From Oscillospiraceae bacterium (GTDB taxonomy: Bacteria; Bacillota; Clostridia; Oscillospirales; Ruminococcaceae), in assembly GCA_019423755.1 (NCBI GenBank), contig JAHZAU010000001.1, forward strand, positions 52,566 through 116,565: 64,000 nt of DNA, read 5' to 3'. The stretch's first letter is position 1; each line of letters starts with the position of its first letter. The position numbers and the translations under genes are program-made. Under the pieces are notes generated by a model, which was given only the letters and a program-made list of their open reading frames with translations, had not been told where the DNA came from and made no database searches. Positions 42,763 to 51,733 of this stretch are shown here, piece by piece.

Positions 42763-42904
42763 CCCGTTCCCCTCCTTTTCCCAAGATTCTTCCCTATTAT
42801 ACAATATTTCCCCCAGAAAGAAAAGCAAAAAAGCGCTCCCGCTGGACGGGGCCGCCCGGTTTGTGCTATAATTTGCCTGACTTTATGGAAAGGAACCCGC
42901 CGCT

Positions 42905-43870
42905 ATGAAAGCCTACACCATCTCCAAAAACGACGCCGGCCAGCGGGTGAGCAAGTTTATCGAAAAGGCGGTCCCCGCCCTGCCCCGCTCGCTGCTGTAC
43001 AAATACATCCGCCTCAAGCGCATCAAGCGCAACGGCAAGCGCTGCACCCCCGAAGAAAAGCTGGTGGAGGGCGACCTGCTGGAACTTTACATCAACGATG
43101 AATTTTTCGGCCAGCAGAACCCCGACCGTCCGCCCATCTTCCTGCAGGCGCCGGCCCAGCTGGACATCCTTTATGAAGACGAGGACCTGCTGCTTTTAAA
43201 CAAGCGCCCGGGGCTGGTGGTCCACGAGGACAACGACAACTCCTGGGACACCCTCATCAACCGGGTGCTCCACTACCTTTACGACAAAGGGGAATATGAC
43301 CCGGCCCGGGAAAACTCCTTCACCCCCTCCCTGTGCAACCGCATTGACCGCAACACCGGCGGCATCGTCATCGCCGCCAAGACCGCCGAGGCCCTGCGGG
43401 TCATGAACCAGAAGGTCAAGGACCGGGAGCTGCACAAGTACTACCTCTGCCTGGTACACGGCACCCCCTCCCCCGCCAAGGCCCTGCTGCGGGACTATCT
43501 GGTCAAGGACAGCGCCGCCAACCAGGTGAAGGTCTACTCCAAGCCGGTGCCCGGCGGCAAGACCATCCTGACCCAGTACCGGGTGCTGCGCTCCGGCAAG
43601 GGGATGAGCCTGCTGGAGGTGGACCTGAAGACCGGCCGCACCCACCAGATCCGCGCTCACATGGCCTACTACGGCCACCCTCTGGTGGGGGACAGCAAAT
43701 ACTGCCGGGACCGCCGCCTCAACGACGCCGACAAGGCCCTGGGGTTCCGCTACCAGGCCCTGTACGCCTACAAGCTGACCTTCGACTTCACCACCCCTGC
43801 CGGCTGTCTGGAACGGCTCAACGGCCGCACCTTCCAGGTGCCCCAGGTGGATTTCGCCCAGCTGATCTAA
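42905..43870 (+). CDS. RluA/RluD family pseudouridine synthase
   Basis: This 321-residue protein has an N-terminal S4-like domain ('RVSKFIEKAVPALPRS', 'YIRLKRIKRNGKR') and a pseudouridine synthase domain with the catalytic Asp in 'NRIDRNTGG' (usual motif HRLDxxTSG). 'KYYLCLVHG' and 'GRTHQIRAHM' are also conserved. It modifies uridines in 23S rRNA or tRNA; the site is not predictable. A TTTGTGCTATAATT -10 region lies just upstream. AAAGGAA site. Confidence 0.93.
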   Translation: MKAYTISKNDAGQRVSKFIEKAVPALPRSLLYKYIRLKRIKRNGKRCTPEEKLVEGDLLELYINDEFFGQQNPDRPPIFLQAPAQLDILYEDEDLLLLNKRPGLVVHEDNDNSWDTLINRVLHYLYDKGEYDPARENSFTPSLCNRIDRNTGGIVIAAKTAEALRVMNQKVKDRELHKYYLCLVHGTPSPAKALLRDYLVKDSAANQVKVYSKPVPGGKTILTQYRVLRSGKGMSLLEVDLKTGRTHQIRAHMAYYGHPLVGDSKYCRDRRLNDADKALGFRYQALYAYKLTFDFTTPAGCLERLNGRTFQVPQVDFAQLI

Positions 43871-43876
43871 CAAAAT

Positions 43877-43927
43877 CGAAAAAAAGCGCCTCCGTTCCCA
43901 GGTTTCGGGAGCGGGGGCGCTTTTGGT
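43877..43927. terminator. Bidirectional terminator
   Basis: AAAAAAGCGCC…GGCGCTTTT between the convergent pseudouridine synthase and suf genes. Confidence 0.8.
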
Positions 43928-43937
43928 TTTTGTGGAA

Positions 43938-44864
43938 TTATTTTAAGAAGCCGTTGATGATCTGCTCCTCGGCTTCTTCGGTGGTGAGGCCCAGGGTACG
44001 CAGCTTGAGGATCTGCTCGCCGGCGATCTTGCCGATGGCGGCCTCGTGGATCAGGGCAGCGTCCAGATGGGCAGCTTCCAGCGCCGGAGCGGCGTTGACC
44101 CGTCCCTGGTCCACCAGGATGGCGTCGCACTCCGAGTGGCCGGTGCAGCGGTTGTTGCCGTGGATCTGGGAGTTGAACTCCTGGTAGGAGTGACCTCTGG
44201 CCACCGAGCGGGACACCAGGTCCACCGCCGAGTCCTCGCCCTCCATGACCACGTCAAAGTCGGTGGTGGCGCGCTGCTCGTAGTCGGTCATGATGCGTTC
44301 CCGCACCACCAGACGGGCGCGCGGGCCCAGAACAGCGGTGGTCTTGCGGACGCTTTCGTCCACGCCGCCCAGCTGGACGGTGTCCATCTCCAGGCTGGCG
44401 CCTTCTTCCAGGGTGATGTCGGTCACCGGGTCGATGCTCTTGGAACCGTCGCCCCGGCCTTCGCCGATGTGTTTTTCGCGGTAGACCGCCCGGGCGTTTT
44501 TGCCCAGGAAGAAGCGGTGGATGCCGTTGTGGCGGGCTTCGCCGTGGTCGTCGGTGTGGACGCCGCAGCCGGCGATGATCTCCACGTCGGCACCTTCGCC
44601 GATGTAGAAGTCGTTATACACCAGGTCGTCCACATTGCCGTGGGTGACACAGGCGGGGATGTAAACCTTCTCCCCCTTGGTGCCGGGCAGCACCTGGATG
44701 ACCAGGCCCTTGCCGTCCATGCGGGATTCCAGCTTGATGTGCTCGGTGGATTGGCGGGCGGCGCACTCGCCGTCCTTGCGGATATTGTAAGCGCCGTGGA
44801 AGGTGCCGTCAAATTCCGACACCATCCGCAGCATATCTTCGGTGATCTGGTCCAGTTCGATCAT
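43938..44864 (-). CDS. SufB/SufD-like Fe-S scaffold protein (minimal SUF)
   Basis: This 308-residue protein is shorter than classical SufB (about 470), with the beta-helix core ('GVDESVRKTTAVLGPRARL', 'GHSECDAILVD', 'PALEA', 'AIGKIAGEQILKLRTLGLTTEEAE'). The ATG overlaps the sufC stop by four bases (ATGA), so the two are translationally coupled. No sufS, sufU or sufD is next to them. This layout matches the minimal SufBC (SMS) system described for many anaerobes and archaea. It builds Fe-S clusters for proteins such as the formate dehydrogenase. Confidence 0.9.
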   Translation of the reverse strand: MIELDQITEDMLRMVSEFDGTFHGAYNIRKDGECAARQSTEHIKLESRMDGKGLVIQVLPGTKGEKVYIPACVTHGNVDDLVYNDFYIGEGADVEIIAGCGVHTDDHGEARHNGIHRFFLGKNARAVYREKHIGEGRGDGSKSIDPVTDITLEEGASLEMDTVQLGGVDESVRKTTAVLGPRARLVVRERIMTDYEQRATTDFDVVMEGEDSAVDLVSRSVARGHSYQEFNSQIHGNNRCTGHSECDAILVDQGRVNAAPALEAAHLDAALIHEAAIGKIAGEQILKLRTLGLTTEEAEEQIINGFLK

Positions 44865-45589
44865 ACTCTTGCGTCCTCCTTTCGCAGCGGGCAGCGGGGC
44901 TGCATCTCATCGGCCAGCAGGGTGGGCAGCACCTGCAGGCGCGGGCCGGCCTGACGGACCTTGCCGTCGGCGATGACCACAATCTCGTCGGCGATGCTCA
45001 GGATGCGCTCCTGATGGCTGATGACCACCAGGGTGCCCCGGCGTTCCCGCCGCAGCTCCTCGAAGGTCTCCACCAGGCGGGCAAAGCTCCACAGGTCGAT
45101 GCCGGCTTCCGGCTCGTCGAAGATGGACAGGGGCGCGCGGCGGGCCAGCACCGAGGCGATCTCGATGCGCTTGATCTCGCCGCCGGAAAGGCCGGAGTTG
45201 AGCTCACGGCCGGTGTATTCCCCAGCGCAGAGGCCTACCTTGCCCAGCAGGTCGCAAAGCTGGTTCTCCCCCAGCTTCTCGCCCGCTGCCAGTTCCAGCA
45301 GGTCCTGAACGGTGACGCCCTTAAAGCGCACCGGCTGCTGGAAAGCGTAGGCCACGCCCCGGCGGGCACGCTCGGTGACGTCCCGGTGGGTGATGTCCTC
45401 GCCGCGCAGCAGGATGCGTCCGGAGGTGGGGGTCTCAATGCCGGCGATGAGCTTAGCCAGGGTGGTCTTGCCGCCGCCATTGGGCCCGGTGATGACCACC
45501 AGCTTGCCTTCCTGGATCTCCAGGTCGATATCCTTGATAATTGCTTCCCCGCCGGGCAGCTGCCAGGCGAGATGTTCCAATTTCAGCAT
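44861..45589 (-). CDS. sufC: SufC-like ATPase of the Fe-S assembly system
   Basis: This 242-residue ABC-type ATPase has Walker A 'GPNGGGKTT', signature 'LSGGEIKR', Walker B 'LSIFDEPEAG' and a switch His ('VISHQERIL'). It powers conformational change of the SufB-like scaffold encoded immediately downstream. AAGGAAGG precedes the start; a promoter is at 45727–45755. Confidence 0.93.
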   Translation of the reverse strand: MLKLEHLAWQLPGGEAIIKDIDLEIQEGKLVVITGPNGGGKTTLAKLIAGIETPTSGRILLRGEDITHRDVTERARRGVAYAFQQPVRFKGVTVQDLLELAAGEKLGENQLCDLLGKVGLCAGEYTGRELNSGLSGGEIKRIEIASVLARRAPLSIFDEPEAGIDLWSFARLVETFEELRRERRGTLVVISHQERILSIADEIVVIADGKVRQAGPRLQVLPTLLADEMQPRCPLRKEDARV

Positions 45590-45726
45590 GTATCCATTTC
45601 CTTCCTTTTATAGCAGGAGGGGCGTTTCCCTCCCTCCCGGCAGGCGCCGGTAAATCCATTTTCCCGGAAAACCGGGCGGGATCAGACAAAAAAGTTGGCC
45701 GCGTGCAAAACGCATTGCCGACTTAA

Positions 45727-45755
45727 ATGGTATTGTTTTTTCCCGAGTTTGTCAA
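45727..45755 (-). promoter_or_regulatory. Promoter of sufCB
   Basis: Minus strand: TTGACA (45750–45755), 17 bases, TACCAT (45727–45732; 4 of 6). Confidence 0.6.
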
Positions 45756-45812
45756 GAGTATGGGCCAAATTTCTCCGAAAAATGCGCCGTGCGCCCCTTC
45801 TCCCAACAAAAG

Positions 45813-45848
45813 AAAAGCGCCCCATCGCAGCGATACGGGCGCTTTTTT
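45813..45848 (-). terminator. Terminator of the flippase gene
   Basis: AAAAGCGCCC…GGGCGCTTTTTT just after the stop at 45862. Confidence 0.85.
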
Positions 45849-45861
45849 CATTTAAACGAAG

Positions 45862-47400
45862 CTATTCGGTAACCGTTTTGAGATAACCAGGGACATCCAC
45901 CCCCAGCACACCCAGTAGGACGCTGTACAGCAGGGCGTAAAGCGCCCCGCAGAAGGCAGTGACCAGCAGCGGCGCCAAGTCCAGCCCCAGTAGCCACAGG
46001 TACACCAGCCGCACCGGCAAGATGCCGCCTACCGCCGCCAGGGCGGGGCGCAGGAACCAATTCTGCCAGCGGATCGCAAGGCCGGTGGTGCGCACCACCC
46101 ACACGGAGCAGAACGCCAGTCCCACCAGGGAGTAGCAGATCTCCCCGGTCAAAAAGCCCCAGATGCCCAGGCGCAGCACCCCACCTACCAGGACGGTGCA
46201 GCCCAAACTGCACACGCTGGCCGCTACCCCCAGCACCGAGCAGCGCTTCTGCAGACCGATGCCTTCCAGCACGCTTTCAAACACCGAGTAGTAGAACCCC
46301 AGCAGTGCCGACACAGCCAGTGGGCCTAAAAAGATGCCCGCGTTGGGATTCTTGTAAAGAAGGACCGCCAGCCGCCGCCCCATGCAGAGCAGCGCCGCCA
46401 GCGCCGGGAAGCCGATGAGCCCGGTGACGTGGATGGCCTTGGCGGCCTTGCGGCGGATCTGCGCCTGGTCCCGGAGGGCCGCCCCGGCGGAAAAGCGCGG
46501 GGTGAGCACCGTCAGCAGCGGGTACAAAAACGCCGAGGGCAGCATGAGCAGCGGCATGGTCATGCCGGACACCGCGCCGAAGAGGGTCAGGGCGTCCTCC
46601 CGACGGTACCCGGAGTGCACCAGGGTCCGGGGGATGAGCACCACGTTTGCTGAGGAAAGCAGGCGGCTGAGCAGGGTGGACAGGGAGATGGGCGCCGCGG
46701 TGGAAAGAATATCCCCCACGATCTGGCGGCGGCCGATTCGGTCCTGGCCGGAAAGGTGCTTCCGCCGCACCCGGTAGCAGAGGGTCAGAAAGGTGGCGGA
46801 CAGCACCTCCGAAATGACCATCCCCAGCACAATGACCGCTGCGGCCCGGGCCGGTTCCAGCCCCTGCCCCAGCCGCCAAAACAGCCAGGCGGTAGCCCCG
46901 ATGCGCAGGCACATCTCCCCGATCTCCGAGATCATCGGCGGCACGGTGTCGCAGCTGCCGTAAAAGTAGGCCTTGTGGACGTTTTCAAAGCCGGTAAGGA
47001 ACAGGCAAGGGATGAGCAGCAGCAGGGCCGGGGCGGTGTCGGCGCTGCCCAGCACCGTCCGGGCGAAGAATTCCCGGTTGAGCCCAAAAGGCACCGCCAG
47101 CACGGCAAACAGCCCCAAAAACATCCCCAGCGCCGTGGCGATGAGCCGCTTGACCGACTGGCCGCTGCCCACGGCGATGTAGCGCGAAGCGATACGGGAC
47201 ACCGAAAAGGCGATGCCCGTCAGGGTGCAGGAAAGCACCACGTTATAGGCCGACATGACCAGCCCATGCACCGCCATGACCTGCGGTCCGGCTGCCCGGC
47301 CCAGCAGGATGCGGTAGCCAAACCCCAGCAGCTGCAGCGTCACCGAGGACCCGGTGAGCAGCAGAGAATGATACAAGACCGAGTCCCGTCTCAGATGCAC
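45862..47400 (-). CDS. MOP flippase, SpoVB-like
   Basis: This 512-residue protein has about 14 membrane helices of the polysaccharide/lipid II flippase superfamily. The N-terminus ('LLLTGSSVTLQLLGFGYRILLGR') and overall spacing are like SpoVB/MurJ-type proteins. It may move lipid-linked precursors for spore cortex, wall or polysaccharide. GTG 47400 follows GGGGGAA. No biosynthetic neighbours are present, so the substrate is open. Confidence 0.87.
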   Translation of the reverse strand: MHLRRDSVLYHSLLLTGSSVTLQLLGFGYRILLGRAAGPQVMAVHGLVMSAYNVVLSCTLTGIAFSVSRIASRYIAVGSGQSVKRLIATALGMFLGLFAVLAVPFGLNREFFARTVLGSADTAPALLLLIPCLFLTGFENVHKAYFYGSCDTVPPMISEIGEMCLRIGATAWLFWRLGQGLEPARAAAVIVLGMVISEVLSATFLTLCYRVRRKHLSGQDRIGRRQIVGDILSTAAPISLSTLLSRLLSSANVVLIPRTLVHSGYRREDALTLFGAVSGMTMPLLMLPSAFLYPLLTVLTPRFSAGAALRDQAQIRRKAAKAIHVTGLIGFPALAALLCMGRRLAVLLYKNPNAGIFLGPLAVSALLGFYYSVFESVLEGIGLQKRCSVLGVAASVCSLGCTVLVGGVLRLGIWGFLTGEICYSLVGLAFCSVWVVRTTGLAIRWQNWFLRPALAAVGGILPVRLVYLWLLGLDLAPLLVTAFCGALYALLYSVLLGVLGVDVPGYLKTVTE

Positions 47401-47483
47401 AGCACTTCCCCCTTTTCCCTCCCCCGGGCGTCGGGGGCGGTTCTGCTGTCATCTTATGAAACAGGCCGTCCGGTTTATGACGC

Positions 47484-47515
47484 AAAAAAGGCCCGGCCCC
47501 CGAAGGAGCCAGGCC
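47484..47515 (-). terminator. Terminator of the small lipoprotein operon
   Basis: Minus strand GGCCTGGCTCC-ttcg-GGGGGCCGGGCC followed by TTTTTT. Confidence 0.8.
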
Positions 47516-47532
47516 GAAAACGGTCCACCGGG

Positions 47533-48054
47533 CTACACCCGCAGGACCCATCCATATTCACAGCTGTTTTCCTGCCAGAGGCACCGCAGCCGGTATCCCA
47601 GCAGCAGTTCCCCCGATTGCGCATCTTGGCCGTCAGGGCGCTGGACCTCGATGGTCAGGCGGCTGCCTGTCTCGGCAGCTTCCAGCGTTACCGTCTGGGC
47701 TTCGCCCTCCTCCAGGACGCTGCCGTCCTCGTTGAGCACCACCACCGTCAGCACCGCTTCGTCCGGGACCCGCTGGGCAAGTTCCAGCTTCAGCGTCGTC
47801 CCTTCGGCAAGCTGCGGCACCGCAGAGGCGGTCTGGTCCTTCATCAGGCTCACCAGCACGTCCTCCCGGTCATAGGCGACCGAGTCCCACTGGTTGAGGC
47901 CCACCGTCCAGGGCAGGGAGAGCGCCTCCCCCTCCACCTGCGCCGTTACCTGCAGGTCCGGCGGTTCCGATACCCGGCCGGTGCAGCCGGTCAGGCAGAA
48001 GGCCAGAGTCAGCAGCGCTGCGGCCAGGGCCAGCCATTTTCGCATCCGTGCCAC
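47533..48054 (-). CDS. Hypothetical lipoprotein, 173 residues
   Basis: The N-terminus 'MRKWLALAAALLTLAFCLTGC' has a clear lipobox (LTGC), so the protein is membrane-anchored outside. The rest is beta-rich and acidic without a family I recognise. GTG 48054 sits six bases from AAAAAGGAGGG; an ATG three codons later is the alternative. It follows the membrane protein at 48070 by 15 bases, in one operon with it and perhaps with the DnaJ gene. Confidence 0.75.
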   Translation of the reverse strand: MARMRKWLALAAALLTLAFCLTGCTGRVSEPPDLQVTAQVEGEALSLPWTVGLNQWDSVAYDREDVLVSLMKDQTASAVPQLAEGTTLKLELAQRVPDEAVLTVVVLNEDGSVLEEGEAQTVTLEAAETGSRLTIEVQRPDGQDAQSGELLLGYRLRCLWQENSCEYGWVLRV

Positions 48055-48069
48055 AAGAAGCCCTCCTTT

Positions 48070-48618
48070 TTATTCCAGGTTGCCGGTGCGGCGGAAGATC
48101 TTCTTACGCAGCACATGGGCATAGGCGTAAACAATGCGGGAAAGCGCCCGGTCATACACGGCAAACACCACGTTGAGCAGCGCCAGGGTAGCCAGGGCGG
48201 TGTATTTGCCGAACAGCCCCATCTCCTCCAAAATCTCGGTGAGGCCGAACACATAGACGATGATGAGGGTGGTGAGGATCACCGCCACGTTAAAGAGGGC
48301 GTACTTGGCCGCATACTCCAAAAAGCGGCTGTGGATACGCTCCAGCTTGCCCTTTAAGATGGGGTAATAACCGAAGAAGCCCACGAACATCATGGCCGCT
48401 TCCTTGTCCGGGCAGATAAACAACGACAAAAACGCCACCGCCGCGTACACCATGGCCGCGGTGCGGTAGCCGTTTTCGATGACCACAACGATGAGCACGA
48501 TCCCCGCCATGGCCGGCATGGCGTAGGTCATAAAGGGGATCAGGGTCATGAGCATCAGCAGGAGGCAAAGGGTGGACGCGATGCCGCCCATAGCCACCTG
48601 GGTACTTTTTTTGATCAA
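48070..48618 (-). CDS. Hypothetical integral membrane protein
   Basis: This 182-residue protein has about five membrane helices ('IASTLCLLLMLMTLIPFMTYAMP', 'AGIVLIVVVIENGYR' and others) and a basic C-terminal tail. The layout recalls S-components of ECF transporters, but no ligand or partner is identifiable. The start is TTG 48618 with AAGGGG upstream, 19 bases after the DnaJ-domain gene. Confidence 0.7.
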   Translation of the reverse strand: MIKKSTQVAMGGIASTLCLLLMLMTLIPFMTYAMPAMAGIVLIVVVIENGYRTAAMVYAAVAFLSLFICPDKEAAMMFVGFFGYYPILKGKLERIHSRFLEYAAKYALFNVAVILTTLIIVYVFGLTEILEEMGLFGKYTALATLALLNVVFAVYDRALSRIVYAYAHVLRKKIFRRTGNLE

Positions 48619-48637
48619 AAATACCGTCCCCTTCCCG

Positions 48638-49315
48638 CTAGCAGCAGCCGATCAGGTCGCCGCCGGTGCATTCGCAGCAGCTGTCCAGGCACCAGAGGCC
48701 GACGCACAGGTCGCACATATCGCTGCTGCTGCCGCCGGGTGCGCCGCGGTAACCGCCGTAGCCGTAGGCCCCGCCGGGACGGCCGGTATTGCGCTGCCAC
48801 ATGAGCTGGTTGAGCGCCGCCTGGTACTCGGGGTTGCCGGGGGCCATCTGGTTGGCGCGGACGTAGCAGCGGTAGGCCTCATCCAGCCAGCCTTTGGTGT
48901 AAAAGACGCTGCCGCGCAGGAAGTTCCACTCGGCGTCCCGCTGGGCGGTGGGGACCCCTTCCAGCAGCTCCTCCGCCTCGGTGATGCGGCGGGAGTTGAT
49001 CAGGTTGCGGATGTCCGCAAACTGGCTGGACTGGTAGCCGCCCTGGTAGCTTTGGTAGCCGCCGCGGCTGGAACCGGGGCCGTAACCGCTCCGGGAGCCG
49101 TAGCCCGCCTGGGGGCCGCCCTGCTGGCGCCGCTGGCGCTGGATGGTATCGTAGGCCTCATTGATCTGCTTCATCTTCTCCTGGGCCAGGTCGGCCAGGG
49201 GGTTGTTGGCGTAGTTGTCCGGGTGGTATTTGCGGGCCAGCTCCCGGTAGGCCGCTTTGATTTGCTCATCGGTGGCGGAGGGGGATACCCCCAACACCTC
49301 ATACGGATCTGTCAT
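48638..49315 (-). CDS. DnaJ-domain protein with Gly-rich linker and Cys-rich tail
   Basis: In this 225-residue protein residues 1–65 are a J domain with the HPD motif ('YHPDNY'). A Gly/Tyr/Gln-rich linker follows (about 66–100), then a TPR-like helical stretch ('RRITEAEELLEGV', 'GWLDEAYRCYVRANQMAP'). The tail ends with eight cysteines ('CDLCVGLWCLDSCCECTGG…CC'), likely a metal site. It would recruit DnaK to a specific client. It precedes DUF5685-family and membrane genes, an arrangement seen in other Clostridia. Confidence 0.9.
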   Translation of the reverse strand: MTDPYEVLGVSPSATDEQIKAAYRELARKYHPDNYANNPLADLAQEKMKQINEAYDTIQRQRRQQGGPQAGYGSRSGYGPGSSRGGYQSYQGGYQSSQFADIRNLINSRRITEAEELLEGVPTAQRDAEWNFLRGSVFYTKGWLDEAYRCYVRANQMAPGNPEYQAALNQLMWQRNTGRPGGAYGYGGYRGAPGGSSSDMCDLCVGLWCLDSCCECTGGDLIGCC

Positions 49316-49391
49316 CGATTTCGTTCCTTTCCCAAATCGACCCTGGGGTCGATGAAACTTCTCTTCTTTTTATATTATGCTATTATATCCC

Positions 49392-50231
49392 CTAGCGGGG
49401 CGTTTCCTGCTTTTTTAAGGCGGCCTCTACCCGGTCGGGCAGGCCCAGCTCCAAAATGTTGTGCAGCGTTTCGCCAAAGCCCGCCGGTTCCAGCAGGTCC
49501 AGGGCCAGCACCAGCTCGGCGCTAGTCAGCCGCAGGGCCGCTGCCGCTTCTTCCCGGTCCAGCCCGGCGCGCAAAAAGGGGTTGTACCCGCCCGAGCGGC
49601 GGTCCTGCTCCCAGTCGTCCAGGGCGTCCATAAGATAGACCCACCGACCGGTCAGGTAGCCCATGCGCTCCAGCACCCGCTTTTTCACCGGGTCCGGGGA
49701 AAGGCGGGCAAACACCGCCTCCATGATGCGGGCGGTGGGCTCGGCGGCCTGGTCCGGGGAGGTACAGCCCTCCCGTTCCAGGCGGGCCTGCTCGGCCATC
49801 TGCCGGGCCATCTCCTCGGCCAGCTCCGGCTGGGCCTGGGCAGCTTTTTTCCACCCGCGGCGGGCCAGCGGACGCAGCAGGCGCAGCGGCAGGCTCAGAT
49901 ACCAGGGGCTATCCTGGATGTTGTCCTCCAATTTGTGCCAGCACAGCAGCACCGAAACGGCGCAGGCATAGGAAAGGCTGCCGCAGCTTTGGCAGCAGCT
50001 CCTTTTGGAAAGCGGGTGGACCATGCACCGGCACCGGCAAAAGTTCACCGGCTTTCCCTCCACCGCCATCTGCATCATGGCCAGGAACACCAGGTCATAG
50101 TTGAGGGTGAGGCGGTACAGCTGGCCGTATTCCTTTCCCAGCTGGCGGCACAGCCCGCAATAGATCCCCCGGTAAGCCTCGAACTCGCGGATGCGCAGCT
50201 CCGGCTTGCGGGGGGTGATGTATCCAAACAA
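49392..50231 (-). CDS. DUF5685 family protein
   Basis: This 279-residue protein has N-terminal 'MFGYITPRKPELRIREFEAYRGIYCGLCR'-type features (Cys-x2-Cys near 25–28) and a second cluster of cysteines at about 65–85 ('CRCRCMVHP', 'CCQSCG') typical of DUF5685. The remainder is helical, with 'YLMDALDDWEQD' resembling prenyltransferase-like acidic motifs. TTG 50231 is used with GGAGAG upstream. It lies next to the DnaJ-domain gene; function unknown. Confidence 0.8.
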   Translation of the reverse strand: MFGYITPRKPELRIREFEAYRGIYCGLCRQLGKEYGQLYRLTLNYDLVFLAMMQMAVEGKPVNFCRCRCMVHPLSKRSCCQSCGSLSYACAVSVLLCWHKLEDNIQDSPWYLSLPLRLLRPLARRGWKKAAQAQPELAEEMARQMAEQARLEREGCTSPDQAAEPTARIMEAVFARLSPDPVKKRVLERMGYLTGRWVYLMDALDDWEQDRRSGGYNPFLRAGLDREEAAAALRLTSAELVLALDLLEPAGFGETLHNILELGLPDRVEAALKKQETPR

Positions 50232-50320
50232 AGGCGTCTCTCCGTTCTAAAACTCCGTTTGTTTCATTCTATCCCATCGGGCGGGGACAATTCATCAATA
50301 GATTGTAAAGATTTTGGATT

Positions 50321-51559
50321 TTAGCGGCTCAGGCGCTCCACCCGGCCCAGCAGCACAAAGCCCACGATAAACAGCGCCAGCAGGCCCAGGATGCCGTAGG
50401 AGGAACGGCCGGTAAGCTGGGCGCAGACGGCCACGATCAGCGGGCCGAGGAAGTCGGCAAACCGCCCGAAGATATCAAAGAAGCCAAAGTATTCGTTGGA
50501 CTCCTCCTTGGGGACCAAGCGGCCGAAGTAGGAGCGGCTCAGCGACTGGATGCCGCCCTGGGCCATGCCCACCGCTACCGCCAGCACCCAGAACTCCCAC
50601 GCCTGGTCCAGCCCGAAGCCAAAGAGGCAGATGCCGCAGTAGAGCACCACGAAGATGCGCAGGATGCGCAGGGTGCCGAAGCGCTGGGCAGCCTTGCCCG
50701 ACAGGATGGCGCAGGGGAAGGCCACCACCTGGGTCAGCAGCAGGGCAAGGATCATGCTGGTGTCGCTGATGCCCACCTCGCCGCCGTAAACGGTGGCCAT
50801 GGAGATGATGGTATATACGCCGTCGATGTAGCAGAAGTACGCCAGGATAAAGTAGAAGAGCTTTTTATCCTGGCGGATCTTCTTTAAGGTCTGGCCCAGG
50901 CGGGCAAAGGCGTGGCCCAGCTTGTCGCGGCGGTCTTCCAGGTAATGCACCTGCCGCACCCGCAGCAGCAGCGGCAGAGAAAGCACCGCCCACCACACCG
51001 CGGTCAGCAGGAAGGAAAACTGGGTGGCGCCGGTGGTGCCCATACCCAGAGGGTCGAAGAGGATGAGGAAGATGCCCGCCGCAAAGGGGATGCAGCTGCC
51101 GATATAGCCCAGGGCATATCCATAGGAAGAAACCAGGTCCATGCGCTCGTCGGTGGTGACATCCACCAGCATGGAATCGTAAAAGATGTTACAGGCCGCG
51201 TAGCCGATCCGGGCGATGAGGAACACCACCAGGTAGACGCCCCAGCTGTTTGCCTTGGAAAGGCCCACCAAACCGGCCAAGCCTACCGCCAAAAACAGCA
51301 GGAACATCCGCTTTTTCATCCCTTTATAGTCTGCCAGGGCGCCCAGCAGCGGGGAAAGCAGCGCCAGCACCAGCACCGATACCGAGGTAGCGGTGCCCCA
51401 CAGGCTGGTCACCTGGGCGGACTCCATGCCGCTCAGGTCCGCCAGTCCCCGGAAGAGGATGGGGATGGTGGTGGAGATGAGCATGGTAAAGGCGGATGAG
51501 GCTACGTCATATTCGATCCAGCCGCGCTCGGCGGCGGTCAGTTTCGTTTGATTTTTCAA
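50321..51559 (-). CDS. MFS transporter, UMF1/Atg22-like
   Basis: This 412-residue protein has 12 membrane helices. The N-terminal 'WIEYDVASSAFTMLIST' and 'ARIGYAACNIFYDSMLVDVT' fit the UMF1 (Atg22-like) branch of the major facilitator superfamily, whose substrates are mostly unknown (amino acid efflux in yeast). TTG 51559 is the likely start after GGGAC. Monocistronic. Confidence 0.87.
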   Translation of the reverse strand: MKNQTKLTAAERGWIEYDVASSAFTMLISTTIPILFRGLADLSGMESAQVTSLWGTATSVSVLVLALLSPLLGALADYKGMKKRMFLLFLAVGLAGLVGLSKANSWGVYLVVFLIARIGYAACNIFYDSMLVDVTTDERMDLVSSYGYALGYIGSCIPFAAGIFLILFDPLGMGTTGATQFSFLLTAVWWAVLSLPLLLRVRQVHYLEDRRDKLGHAFARLGQTLKKIRQDKKLFYFILAYFCYIDGVYTIISMATVYGGEVGISDTSMILALLLTQVVAFPCAILSGKAAQRFGTLRILRIFVVLYCGICLFGFGLDQAWEFWVLAVAVGMAQGGIQSLSRSYFGRLVPKEESNEYFGFFDIFGRFADFLGPLIVAVCAQLTGRSSYGILGLLALFIVGFVLLGRVERLSR

Positions 51560-51671
51560 GGCGTCGTCCCTTTCTCCCCCGGCGGGGGCCGTATTGTCTC
51601 CGCCGATTTTATCACAAATCCCGCCGCTTCACAAGCGTCCTTCGGCAAAATCCGGGGCAAAATTTCCTTCG

Positions 51672-51700
51672 TTGACAAAAAGGGGCCCGGCTGGCATAAT
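51672..51700 (+). promoter_or_regulatory. Promoter of punA
   Basis: TTGACA (51672–51677), 17 bases, CATAAT (51695–51700). Confidence 0.82.
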
Positions 51701-51733
51701 GATAACATCTTGAACGCTTGGGAGGGACCGATT

